Source of the DNA: Bin87 sp965220265
GTDB taxonomy: Bacteria; Chloroflexota; Dehalococcoidia; Lucifugimonadales; UBA3495
DNA: 64,000 nt
Assembly (NCBI GenBank): GCA_965220265.1
Contig: CBDCPM010000004.1
Location: 1,240,001-1,304,000, forward strand
Direction: 5' to 3'
How positions within the stretch are numbered: position 1 is the first letter of the stretch; the number at the start of each line of letters is the position of its first letter. Shown here piece by piece: positions 43,403 through 51,904 of the stretch. A program made the translations under genes and the position numbers. The notes below the pieces were generated by a model. That model saw only the letters and a list, made by a program, of their open reading frames with translations, had not been told where the DNA came from and ran no database searches.

Positions 43403-45130
43403 TCACATCCTCAGCCGCACGGTCAGGCTTTCCATGCGGTCGATGTTGATCACCAGGTCCGGCGCCGTCACTCTGGCAACGGCGGGATAAGCATCGCTGA
43501 ACCTCTGGGCGCCAAGGCCAGCGTGGCCGATGTCCGGCCAGCGGGGCAACCCATCCCAGATGGCATCAAAGCTCCGGTGGGGACGACCGGTTGCGGACAG
43601 CGCCAGCAACCCGCTGGGCCTGGAGAAGGCAACGTAATACACCCGCGCCCGGTCAAAGGCGGCGATGCGTTCGGCTGGCTCAAACGGGTCGTGTGGACAA
43701 TAGCGGGACAGGTGAGCCCCCACCGGATCATCGTGCCGACCAGGATGGTCCAAGCCGCCCACCGCCACCACGGGCCACTCGCGCCCCTTGGCCTGATGGA
43801 TGGTGGTTACCAGCGCCCGGTCGGCGAAACCGTCAGTGGCGACGTCATCACCCGAACCGGCGGCCACGTGGCGCACCGGAACCCCCGCGTCCTCCAGAGC
43901 GTCCAGATCGGGGCCGGCGACCCGGTCATTCACGCTGTGGAGCAGCAAGGCAATCTGTCCGTAGCGGGTGATGACGCCGGCGCTCTTCAGAAACCGGAAC
44001 AGTTCCCCCAGCTGACGACCCTCGTCATGGGGCGACTGCCCGATATCGCGATGACCGACGGGTAGGACGCGTGGGTGTGCGACGCATGGGCGGCGATGGA
44101 TTTGTCATGGCGGAATGAAACGTCGCGCAGGTCGGGATGCGTCCAGTCGGCGGCGCTGGGCATCCAGAGACTGTAGGCCTCCACTATCCCGACGTGTGAG
44201 CGATAATTCACCGTGAGGCCCACGACCTCTGCGTTGGGGAACCATTCGGGAAACTGTAGCAAATCGCGCACGCTGGCGCCGCGAAAACGGTAGATCGCCT
44301 GGTCGTCGTCGTCGCCGACCACGGCCAGGTTGCCGTGGGCGTTCGCCAACCGGAGCAGAATTTCCTGCTGAATACGACTGGTGTCCTGGTACTCGTCCAC
44401 CATGATGAACCGCATGGCGCTGCCGATCCTGCCGGCAATGCGAGGATTGCACAGCAGTTTAGCCGCCAACGCCTGCAGGTGGGCGAAGTCCAGGGCATTG
44501 AGTCCCCACAACGCCCACCGGTAACGCAGGCAGCAGCGGCCGAGGGCGGCGTCAAAGGCCCGGGGCGAGGCGGCCAGGCCCTCGAGGTCGATCCGCTCGT
44601 CGTCGATGCGGTCGAAGTAGCGACGGGCCTGTTGAATCACCTTCCCATCCTCCCGCCAACCGCGGTTCTCCAGGACGTTCCGGTCCGAAGATGTCGTTGA
44701 ATCGACCCCGCATCAGGCGCCTCTGCTCCCCATCATCCAGGAGCCGGTACCGCGGGTCCAGCCCGACGGCGCGAGCATGGGGAGACAGGATCTGATGGCA
44801 CAGACTGTGGATGGTGGAGATCCGAACCTGAGCCGCATCTGGGCCGCAACCGAGAGCCTGGGCTGACGCCAGGAACCGCTGCCGCACTTCGTGGGTCGCC
44901 GGTTTGCCGAAGGTACAGAGCGTAAGCTCCTCAGGGCGAACCCGCCCGGTCAACAACAGGTTCGCCGCCCGCAACTCGATGCAGCGCGTCTTGCCCGCGC
45001 CCGGTCCGGCCAGACCCAGCAACGGACCCTCCCCGTGCCCGATGAACCGCAGCTGCTCAGGGTCCAGCTCCGGATGCCGACGCCGGATTCTGGGATGAAT
45101 GTAGTGGTCGTCTGGGTTTAGTGGGGGCAT
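43403..45130 (-). pseudogene. Second UvrD/Rep-like helicase gene, frameshifted twice
   Basis: Three minus-strand frames spell one short SF1 helicase. 44552-45130 has PELDPEQLRFIGHGEGPLLGLAGPGAGKTRCIELRAANLL and RISTIHSLCHQIL. 43987-44640 has FIMVDEYQDTSRIQQEILLRLA and VVGDDDDQAIYRFRGASVRDLL and VNYRSHVGIV. 43403-43948 has VTTIHQAKGREWPVVAVGGL and VYYVAFSRPSGLLALS. Indels near 44650 and 44050 connect them; the shifted frame GRQLGELFRFLKSAGVITRYGQIALLLHSV bridges the second. It is distinct from the UvrD at 38380 and is preceded by NERD-like nuclease genes on the same strand. Confidence 0.8.
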
Positions 45131-45216
45131 AGTTTCTCCTTAGACATGAATGTCTCCCTGCAATGGTGATTCCCCGGCAGGGGGTTGTAGTGGTTTCGCG
45201 ATGCGCCACGATGAGG

Positions 45217-45251
45217 ACGACCTCGACTGAGATGTGCTCAGTCGAGGTCGT
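45217..45251. terminator. Perfect 15-bp hairpin without T-run
   Basis: ACGACCTCGACTGAG and CTCAGTCGAGGTCGT flank the loop ATGTG, between the stop of the nuclease-like gene (45280) and the helicase start (45130). It could be a terminator or a protein-binding palindrome. Confidence 0.5.
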
Positions 45252-45279
45252 GAACCGCGGTTGCGAAATGGCGGCGGGA

Positions 45280-46074
45280 CTACTCTTCGGGCTGCCACCG
45301 CCGGCCGTCAATGTCCGGCTCCGGTGGGGGCAGTTCCAGGTGCAGGTGTTCCACATGAGCAATGTTGAACGTCGCGTGTCCAATGACCAGCCCACGTTCC
45401 GCCCCCCGGGCGACGACCGCCGCCGGTTCCCGACCGGGAACTGCCAGTTGTCGCGCAGCCCGATCATCAACAGGATGGCCATCATCGGGACGATCATCGT
45501 CGCCTTGCCACATCAACTTGTGCACCTGCTGCTGCTCGTTCCGGGAGTGTGCCGACTTCGGCGGGCGACGGAAGCCAACCCGTTCGGCGATGCGCTCCAC
45601 CTGATCCTCCAGGCCGTCCAGTCCCCACACGATGCTGACGCTGTCCCGGTTCCAGGCAAGGCGCTCCATGTCCCGGTTGCGCTCCATGTCAGGGAATATC
45701 AGCACTCCCGCGATGAAGTTGTAGTACCCGGTCGCCTTCTCGATGGCGTCGTGCATCTGCAGGCGTCCATCTACAGTCTCCTGAACCGGCGACGGCATCG
45801 GCCCCCATTTTCCATCGTAGGCGCGCAGGTACCACCGGACGTCATCGTCCAGCCGGTACTCTCCTCCCTTGACCTGGCCCGCGATTCGGCCCAGGTCATC
45901 CAACCAGAGCGCGAGGTCAATCTGCTGCCCATCCGGGCGGTACCGGAATTCGTAGATGCCGCGGCCGTTCAAACGCATGTTGACCAGCGCGTCGAAGACC
46001 TCGGCCTCCGCCCGTCGCTTCGGATCGTTCCGTCGCTGTTCAGGAAACTCACTCGGCATAAATTGGATTCCCAT
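45280..46074 (-). CDS. NERD-like nuclease-domain protein, copy 1
   Basis: A 264-residue protein. Residues about 20-75 resemble a NERD/PD-(D/E)xK fold: RRAEAEVFDALVNMRLNGRGIYEFRYRPDGQQIDLALWLDDLGRIAGQVKGGEYRL. Here Q-Q-I-D and Q-V-K-G-G are the expected metal and catalytic positions (Asp, Gln, Lys). The remainder contains GVLIFPDME and SVSIVWGLDGLEDQVERIAERVGF, shared with copy 2. The last 60 residues are Pro/Arg-rich and atypical. It lies upstream of a UvrD-like gene on the same strand, a pairing known from nuclease-helicase immune systems. Function here is inference. Confidence 0.65.
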   Translation of the reverse strand: MGIQFMPSEFPEQRRNDPKRRAEAEVFDALVNMRLNGRGIYEFRYRPDGQQIDLALWLDDLGRIAGQVKGGEYRLDDDVRWYLRAYDGKWGPMPSPVQETVDGRLQMHDAIEKATGYYNFIAGVLIFPDMERNRDMERLAWNRDSVSIVWGLDGLEDQVERIAERVGFRRPPKSAHSRNEQQQVHKLMWQGDDDRPDDGHPVDDRAARQLAVPGREPAAVVARGAERGLVIGHATFNIAHVEHLHLELPPPEPDIDGRRWQPEE

Positions 46075-46111
46075 GGAAACTCCTGTTGTGTTGTCGTGTC
46101 TGTGTGAAGCA

Positions 46112-46141
46112 AAGGGGCCGTTCCAAATGAAACGACCCCTT
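46112..46141. terminator. Hairpin between the two NERD-like genes
   Basis: AAGGGGCCGTT pairs with AACGACCCCTT (one mismatch) around CCAAATGA, downstream of copy 2 on the minus strand. The T-run is weak. Confidence 0.5.
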
Positions 46142-46229
46142 GCTGTTGCTGAGATCTGGGGATGACGCCGACCTCCAAGCGCTGTTGTGGCCCATGGCTC
46201 TCCGGCCGGGCGGCCGATCCCTGCGGTAT

Positions 46230-47054
46230 CTACATGATCAAACTCCCTTCACCCGGTGGGGCGATGTTTTGGATGGGGCAATGCTCTGCCCAGAAGTACA
46301 TCCCCCGCGCGGAGGACCTGGCGGTCAATTTGGTCCCGACGCGCAGGATCTCGCGACCACCCCACCACAGGGACAGGACGCGCGACCCCGACGGGTTGTG
46401 GCCGGCTTCCCGTTCCGCGGTCGCGCCCAGCCGGATCAGCCCGTCGGTTGCGGCCAAAACCTCATCGGCGATGCGCTCCATGGGAAGCGCGTCGGACACG
46501 CTGCGGCCACGGACGATCTCCTCCAGGTCCTCGAGCAGGTTTGCCACGCCCCAGATCACGTAAACGTCCTTGTGTTTCGCCAGCTGCTCGATGGCGCCGT
46601 CGGGTTCCATGTCGGGGAACGACAGCACCGGTATGACGAAGGGGTTGTAGGCTGCGCGCCCGCATTCTGCAATGTCGTCGTGCAGGTCCAGCACCGCCAG
46701 CTTGGCCTAGTCCAGCGGACACGACCGTATGAACTGAAGAGCACCGCGCGTTTTCAGGTACCACTCGCCGTCAATGAGCAGGTGACAGCCGCCCTTCACC
46801 TGCAGGGCGAAACGGCCGAGACCCCGGGTCCACACGGCGAAGCCCAACTCAATGCGTTCGTAACCCCTTCGCCACTCGTAAAAGACAAAGCCCCGGCGGT
46901 CGCTGCTCGCCAGGGCTTCGTAAACTCGCCTTTCCCCCTGCCGTTTCGGCTTCCTGAGGCGGTCGGACGGAAACTCTCTCGGGTACATTCTTATGGTAGT
47001 TTCAGCTTGGCACAAATAATCGGCCCAATACGGGTCGACTCCGGTAGCGGGCAT
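46230..47054 (-). pseudogene. NERD-like nuclease-domain gene, copy 2, with in-frame TAG
   Basis: A paralogue of copy 1 read in one frame interrupted by TAG at 46707-46709 (CPLD-stop-AKLAVLDLHDD). The N-terminal half has RQGERRVYEALASSDRRGFVFYEWRRGYERIELGFAVWTRGLGRFALQVKGGCHLL, the same nuclease-like core with QVKGG. The C-terminal half has PFVIPVLSFPDMEPDGAIEQLAKHKDVYVIWGVANLLEDLEEIVRGR, aligning with copy 1. The two copies are arranged in tandem, so duplication followed by decay is likely. If the amber codon is suppressed or is an error, this is a functional second copy. Confidence 0.65.
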
Positions 47055-47072
47055 AATCGTACGCTAAGTCTG

Positions 47073-47256
47073 CTATCGGCGCTTTGGCCACCGGTATTCG
47101 CCGGTGAGCAGGAGGTGGGCCCACCCAAGGGGTGAGATGTGGGCCAGGAGCTCGGGCTCGACCGTCACGCCGGCGTGTTTCCGCTGTCTAACCGCCCCGT
47201 CGAGATAGGCGGTATTCCAGTAAATGACGATGGCGGCGAGCAGGTTCCGACCTACG
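47073..47256 (-). pseudogene. C-terminal scrap of a Tn3-family transposase
   Basis: An uninterrupted frame reads GRNLLAAIVIYWNTAYLDGAVRQRKHAGVTVEPELLAHISPLGWAHLLLTGEYRWPKRR then stops. The WNTxYL...HxSPLGWxHxxLTGxYxW pattern is the invariant C-terminus of Tn3 TnpA. The remaining roughly 900 residues are absent and no 38-bp Tn3 end is evident. Confidence 0.85.
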
Positions 47257-47395
47257 TCCTCGCGTCAACAGTCCGGCCGACCGGTTACACCGACTGAGCG
47301 GCGTCAAACCGTTGATCAGAATCCTGGCAACGGACACAATGATTCCTCATTACGTCATTCGACGCTTTGGACATGGGACCTGGAAGGAAGCCGCA

Positions 47396-47659
47396 ATGAA
47401 CAAAATCAACATCACAGAAGTGATCTACACTCCGGCAGACGCCGCAGAAGCGCTGGAGACCATTGAACGGCTGGAAAGAGACGAACGCGGGCTGGTCCCC
47501 GTCCGTCTCATGTATGGCGATCCTCATGAACCGCCCAACTGGTGGCACGTCAGGCCGATGCTCAACCTCACCCTGCTGGCCCGCACCGTGGCAGCCCAAG
47601 AGGGAACCGCACCGGCACCGGGCAACCCATGCCCAGCAACTACGTGGAAAACCCACTGA
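47396..47659 (+). CDS. Small protein upstream of a Uma2 nuclease gene
   Basis: An 87-residue protein starting at ATG 47396 behind GGAAGGAAG. It is acidic and helical at the start (MNKINITEVIYTPADAAEALETIERLERDERG), with a hydrophobic C-terminal helix (MLNLTLLARTVAA). No family recognised. It overlaps the start of the Uma2 gene by 31 bases, so translation is coupled and the two products probably act together. Confidence 0.6.
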   Translation: MNKINITEVIYTPADAAEALETIERLERDERGLVPVRLMYGDPHEPPNWWHVRPMLNLTLLARTVAAQEGTAPAPGNPCPATTWKTH

Positions 47660-48342
47660 TCAGCGACGCCGCCATAATCCGCCTGAAAACCAAACTCAAC
47701 CAGTGGAAGAACGGAATCGAGCCCATACCCCCAGCCATCCTGCCCACCTACGAGGGCCAAACCTGGGTAGACATCGACAGCCTCTCCTACAGGTTCGACC
47801 GGCCCGAACCCCATCCGGACCCTCTCTTTCACCGGGAAACACGCTGGAAGATGGAATCAGACCTGGTCGGTCTCCTGGAGCAATATCACCCATCTGAAGA
47901 AACGGTGCACGGAGCCCGCCGCCACGTTTGCTACAACCCATCGGACCTGAACATACGTGTCTACCCTGATTACTACTTCGCGAAGGGCGTCCCAGGCCGT
48001 GGAATCGTCGCTACCGGCCCCTACCTGATTTGGGCGGTGGGGAAGCCCCCGGACTTCGCCTTGGAAATGGCGTCCCCGGACAAGGCTCGAGAGGACCTGA
48101 CCGTCAAGCGCAAACTCTACCAGGAACTGGGCTTCACCGAATACTGGCGGCTGGACCCCACCGGAGGATATCTTTACGGCGCAGCCTTGGCCGCCGACAG
48201 GCTGGCCGATGGAGTCTACCAACCCATACCCCTGCACCGACAAGAGAATGGCAACGCATGGGCCCACAGCGAGGCAACCGGCCTGGACATATTCTGGATG
48301 AACGAGAACTTCGTCTTCCTGGGACCGGACACGGAGAAGTAA
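47629..48342 (+). CDS. Uma2-family endonuclease-like protein
   Basis: Start taken at 47629 (MPSNYVENPL) inside the preceding gene; the frame opens at 47542. About 237 residues. The Uma2 core (restriction-endonuclease fold) is visible: VYPDYYFAKGV, PDFALEMASPDKAREDLTVKRKLYQELGFTEYWRLDPTGG. Here Asp, Glu in FALE and Lys in VKRK correspond to the expected active-site positions. The family is very common in Chloroflexota and Cyanobacteria and often clusters with small partners. Its biological role is unknown. Confidence 0.82.
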   Translation: MPSNYVENPLISDAAIIRLKTKLNQWKNGIEPIPPAILPTYEGQTWVDIDSLSYRFDRPEPHPDPLFHRETRWKMESDLVGLLEQYHPSEETVHGARRHVCYNPSDLNIRVYPDYYFAKGVPGRGIVATGPYLIWAVGKPPDFALEMASPDKAREDLTVKRKLYQELGFTEYWRLDPTGGYLYGAALAADRLADGVYQPIPLHRQENGNAWAHSEATGLDIFWMNENFVFLGPDTEK

Positions 48343-48845
48343 CTCCGGTGTAGGAAAACCTCGGCTGCATTCGTTTGCTTGTAACGTACGGAAGCCGGTC
48401 GGCACCAGCACTTTACCTTACAGGAGCGATGCCATACGCTACAAGTACCGGTGAGCTCGGATGGAAAACGCGCGCCGGCGCTGGCCAGCCGCTCCCGCAG
48501 CCAGACCAGGCCATCCTGGCGCGAACAGTGCCCGGGCCATCCGATCGGTATGTCGTCCAGGGTACGGTAGAACAGCGAGCATCGCCCTCGGCCACCCACC
48601 GGGTCGGGAGGCACGTGGCCCAGGATGAACACCGGCCCGATGGTAGCGCCCTGGTGGACGGCGTAGATCTCACCGTTGTTGCGGACATAGGACACCCCCC
48701 ACCGGTATTCCCAGCTGTCCAGCCGCCAGTGCACGCCGTAGTCAGTCTCCTCGCTGTTCCTGCGTCGCTCATCGGCCGCGTAGTACGCCTCCAGCGTGGG
48801 ATAGATGAGTTTGGGAGCGCTTATCACAGTCGTCCTGCCGGGCAT
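48216..48845 (-). CDS. Unrecognised protein, C-terminus probably read past its true end
   Basis: The first 130 residues look real: MPGRTTVISAPKLIYPTLEAYYAADERRRNSEETDYGVHWRLDSWEYRWGVSYVRNNGEIYAVHQGATIGPVFILGHVP, a compact beta-rich domain. The last 45 residues are antisense to the Uma2 gene (127-base overlap) and rich in Cys, Ser and Arg, suggesting loss of the natural stop. I do not recognise a family. Confidence 0.45.
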   Translation of the reverse strand: MPGRTTVISAPKLIYPTLEAYYAADERRRNSEETDYGVHWRLDSWEYRWGVSYVRNNGEIYAVHQGATIGPVFILGHVPPDPVGGRGRCSLFYRTLDDIPIGWPGHCSRQDGLVWLRERLASAGARFPSELTGTCSVWHRSCKVKCWCRPASVRYKQTNAAEVFLHRSYFSVSGPRKTKFSFIQNMSRPVASLWAHALPFSCRCRGMGW

Positions 48846-48875
48846 CGTTCGCAGACGGTGAACATTCGCATGGTC

Positions 48876-49238
48876 TCAGTCTTTCAGAAATCCCTTGATG
48901 CGTTCCCGGCGGCACCATTCAAGGGCCGGCACACCGTCACGCCTGGCCCGACGCGCGATTTCGCCCAACACCACCATGGCCAGAAAAACCTGCTCCGGAG
49001 CATTGCCCGGCTGGTCCTCTGTGGCACGGATTGACCGCTCGGAAAATCCCGCCAGGACTTCGCCAATCTCGTCGGTGGTCGGTAGTTCTGCGGCAACCAG
49101 CAGGTCGGGCTCGATCCGGTTTATGGCCTCGCAGATCTCATCCAGTGTGCCGTCAATATCGCCCACTCCATCCGTACGGCCAATCGCTGCCTCGATCATC
49201 CGGAACGCGTCGCCGGTTCGCTCTTCGTCGCCGGTCAT
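48876..49238 (-). CDS. Small acidic helical protein of unknown function
   Basis: A 120-residue, all-helical-looking protein (AFRMIEAAIGRTDGVGDIDGTLDEICEAINRIEPDLLVAAELPTTDEI, then FLAMVVLGEIARRARRDG). It lies upstream of the 48216-48845 gene on the same strand with a 30-base gap, so the two could form a unit. No family recognised and no membrane segment. Confidence 0.55.
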   Translation of the reverse strand: MTGDEERTGDAFRMIEAAIGRTDGVGDIDGTLDEICEAINRIEPDLLVAAELPTTDEIGEVLAGFSERSIRATEDQPGNAPEQVFLAMVVLGEIARRARRDGVPALEWCRRERIKGFLKD

Positions 49239-49544
49239 GGTTGCATCTGGTCTATGATTTAGCCTTTGCGTCGGGCGGTTGCCAGATCTTGAATAACCCT
49301 ACAAAGACAAACTGTCTGAGCACCCGATTTCGGATGCGCGGTGGAGAGTCCGACCGGCGGTTTCGTCGGATCCGCCGGCAAAACCCGGTTCTCGAGCCAA
49401 TATCCCGTTCCTTTGGTATGGTTACAGGATGCGATGTTCAGCCGCCGACCGCAACCCTTGATCCGAATCGCGTCTGGGTCGTTCGGTACCCAAGCTCTTT
49501 CCCGGCATTTGTCTCCATCAAGAAACCCCGTGAGGCGATGCTCC
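49239..49544. other. Intergenic stretch without supported gene
   Basis: About 300 bases between divergent genes. Reading frames here lack coding features or ribosome-binding sites. Confidence 0.4.
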
Positions 49545-50273
49545 ATGCCAGTGAAACTGGTCAACTGGAATGTTGAATGGGCCGAACCCAAGTGGAAAGC
49601 GGCGGAACTGCAGCTTCGCATTGCCCAACAGGCTGCGGACATTGTCTGTCTCACCGAGACGGACACGGAGCGGTTGGCGCTGCCTCCGGGCGGCCACTAC
49701 ATCCGCGCCCAAGACAACTGGGGGCAACCATGCCAAAAGGGGCGGGAGGCCAGACGGAAGGTCCTGCTGTGGTCCAGAGAGCCCTGGGAGGCAGCGGATG
49801 ATGTTGGCCGCCCAGCGCTCCCACCCGGTCGATTTGTGTCCAGTGTGACCCAGACCGGCATTGGCGAGGTAACGGTCATCGGCATCTGCATTCCCTACTC
49901 CCATTCTCGGGTGGGTTCATGCTGGAACCGGAAGGCGTGGCAGGACCACGAAGAGTATCTGGATGGCCTCGCCGGATCGCTGAAACAGGCCCCCAGAACG
50001 CGCCTCGTCGTAGTGGGAGATTTCAACCAGCGGATCGGTCAGCGCAGTTCAACGCCGCTTCGTCTTCGAGCAGCCCTCCAGTCCGCCCTCGGACCTAACC
50101 TGTCGATCGCCACCGCAACTCTGGGCTTCCAGGGGCGGAGAACCATAGACCACATCGCGTTGAGTAATGACCTGGCCACCGAGCCCCTCGGCGTCATCAG
50201 CAACGTCCACCAGGACGACAATCTGTCCGACCATTTTGGCGTTGTCGCCGACCTCTCCGCTCGGGGCATGTGA
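49545..50273 (+). CDS. Endonuclease/exonuclease/phosphatase (EEP) family protein
   Basis: Start taken at 49545 (MPVKLVNWNVEWAEPKWK); the frame opens 204 bases earlier without family similarity. The 242-residue protein shows the EEP active-site order: NWNVEW, ADIVCLTETD (metal-binding Glu), VVVGDFNQRIG (Asp/Asn), RTIDHIALSNDL and LSDHFGVVADL (Asp/His). The family includes DNase I, AP endonucleases and sphingomyelinases. There is no signal peptide, so a nucleic-acid substrate is more likely than lipid. Monocistronic in an accessory region. Confidence 0.87.
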   Translation: MPVKLVNWNVEWAEPKWKAAELQLRIAQQAADIVCLTETDTERLALPPGGHYIRAQDNWGQPCQKGREARRKVLLWSREPWEAADDVGRPALPPGRFVSSVTQTGIGEVTVIGICIPYSHSRVGSCWNRKAWQDHEEYLDGLAGSLKQAPRTRLVVVGDFNQRIGQRSSTPLRLRAALQSALGPNLSIATATLGFQGRRTIDHIALSNDLATEPLGVISNVHQDDNLSDHFGVVADLSARGM

Positions 50274-50586
50274 CTGAAGATCGACACGGGCCGCACTCAC
50301 CAATGTCCAAATGGCCGGCCCGTTCTGTTTCGCTACAATCGACCAAAGGTCGGATATGGATACCAACCGCAGGCCAGGCACCAATGTGCCCCACGAAAAG
50401 AGCGACAACACTCTGTCGCGTTGCCTGTCTCCGGACCTGGAAGTCAGCAGGAACGACGACCGGATCCATGCTCTGGCCAGTGTGCGACCCGATGACGTCC
50501 TCTGAACTCGTGTACCTGCATACGCGGTTGTTGTACGCCGGCCGGTCTCAGAAGGCTCCAACTCGTCAGGCGCCGCTTGTCGTCAT
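50274..50586. other. Spacer with one doubtful small frame
   Basis: A plus-strand frame at 50356-50505 could encode a polar 49-residue peptide (MDTNRRPGTNVPHEKSDNT...). It lacks a good ribosome-binding site or recognisable features. I would not call it. Confidence 0.3.
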
Positions 50587-50982
50587 TTATCCGGTTCCCG
50601 GCAACCGCTCGATGGAGATCGTCTCGGTCTGCCAATTGATCGTCAACTCGCAATGGTTGAGGATGTCGCGGCCGATGATGGCTATCCAGTAGTGTTCGTT
50701 TCTGGTGAGCGCCAGGGATCTGACCGGTGTCGGAACCGTCAGTCCCAGTCCTGGCACTGTGAAGTTGACGTTGAACGTGGGGCGCTGTTCGGAGCCAGTG
50801 GCTCCAGTAGCATTGGCAAGTCCAGTGGCTTCCAGTCCCAAGTCGAGCAGCAGATCCTCGTCGATATAGGAATGTCGGGCCCCAGTGTCCAACAATGCAA
50901 CATGGGAGATGTCTGCAATCCGGACCGGTATGTGCGGACCGTTGACTAGTAGCCCCCGGCCGGGAAGCCCTTGGTAGCGCAT
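50587..50982 (-). CDS. Retropepsin-like aspartic protease
   Basis: From 50982 the product is about 131 residues. It has VRIADISHVALLDTGARHSYIDEDLLLDLGL with the intact catalytic D-T-G, a long beta region, and WIAIIGRDILNHCELTINWQTETISIERL, the conserved IGRDxLxxC flap-side segment. It is a single-lobe clan AA protease expected to dimerise. The upstream gene 50994-51245 ends 11 bases before this start. The same arrangement of a short protein then retropepsin is common in Chloroflexota and Cyanobacteria and may be a toxin-antitoxin-like pair, which is inference. Confidence 0.85.
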   Translation of the reverse strand: MRYQGLPGRGLLVNGPHIPVRIADISHVALLDTGARHSYIDEDLLLDLGLEATGLANATGATGSEQRPTFNVNFTVPGLGLTVPTPVRSLALTRNEHYWIAIIGRDILNHCELTINWQTETISIERLPGTG

Positions 50983-50993
50983 ATCTCGATGCG

Positions 50994-51245
50994 CTAGTCG
51001 CCGTAAGAAAGAATGATCGGTGGGTTGGCGTTGAGTTTCTGGAACAAGCAACGCGCTAAATCGAGGTCCTGGCCCCTGGCACCTGCACGCGCTGAGTCGT
51101 AGGTGTCGTAATGGCCCATGAGTTTTTCGTCGTGGATGACAATCCACCGGTGGGGGTACCGGTGTTCCAACTCTTCGCGCATCCTGTTGAACGCAACGTG
51201 GTTATTGAGACCCTCGTTGGCGGGGGATTGAGTTGTTGCCACCAT
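50994..51245 (-). CDS. Small protein (DUF5678-like) coupled to the retropepsin gene
   Basis: An 83-residue protein starting at 51245 right behind AGGAGG. The segment YPHRWIVIHDEKLMGHYDTYDSARAGARGQ resembles the DUF5678 pattern (x-G-x-W-V-A-I-x-D-x-x-V-x-x-x-x...A). The rest is helical. The next gene, the retropepsin-like protease, follows at 11 bases, so the pair is probably one transcription unit. Confidence 0.65.
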   Translation of the reverse strand: MVATTQSPANEGLNNHVAFNRMREELEHRYPHRWIVIHDEKLMGHYDTYDSARAGARGQDLDLARCLFQKLNANPPIILSYGD

Positions 51246-51904
51246 ACTCCCTCCTGGGCACATTGGACCGAAGCTGCGGTGGGCGTGGTCTCCGGTACGA
51301 TCTCCCATATGCCACATGGTGTCATTATTGTGGCGAAATTCCGTCGACGCTGTCAAATAGGCACTGGTATTACCGCGGCGGCGATCGACCGGGTCGTGCG
51401 CCACTCCTTCATCCTGGAGTTTGACGTCCCCAGCTACCGGACTGACGCCGCCCAGCAACGGGGCCAGGCAGAGGAGGTAAACCGGCAAGTCTAGTTGACG
51501 CGGGACAACGCTAACGGCTACTGGCCCGCAGTAGTTCGGGCCTTCACTGTTCCTGGCACTCTGGTGCCGTCAAGCACTTACTGTTACCGCCAATTTCGCC
51601 TAGGTCAGGGCCATCGAGGGTATCATCCGGAGGATGGTCACCGAGGACAATGGTCCGGCATTTCGGCGTGTGAGTAAGGCCAAACAAAGGGGCAGGTAAG
51701 AACCTATCCCCTTCGGGTGCCTCCACACATATAATGCGCGGGTTATTCACTGGTGGGGCCGACCACGGTGTGGTCGTAGGTCCAGACCCAGTTCCCGGAA
51801 GGGCACAATGGGGCTGACGCTCACTGTGGAGTTTCATGTGAACCTGTGAACCTGCATGCACTTTATAGCGTCGGCTAACCGGCGTCAATAGGTTGCAGTC
51901 ATTG
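51246..51904. other. Spacer between the retropepsin pair and IS66
   Basis: About 650 bases without supported genes. The left end of the IS66 element begins at 51905. Confidence 0.4.

Noticed and set aside
43322..44065. Plus-strand 247-codon frame
   Set aside because: Antisense to the second helicase; no recognisable features.
46707..46709. TAG in NERD copy 2 as a pyrrolysine codon
   Set aside because: No Pyl machinery or methylamine genes are visible and the neighbouring genes are decaying, so nonsense mutation is the simpler reading.
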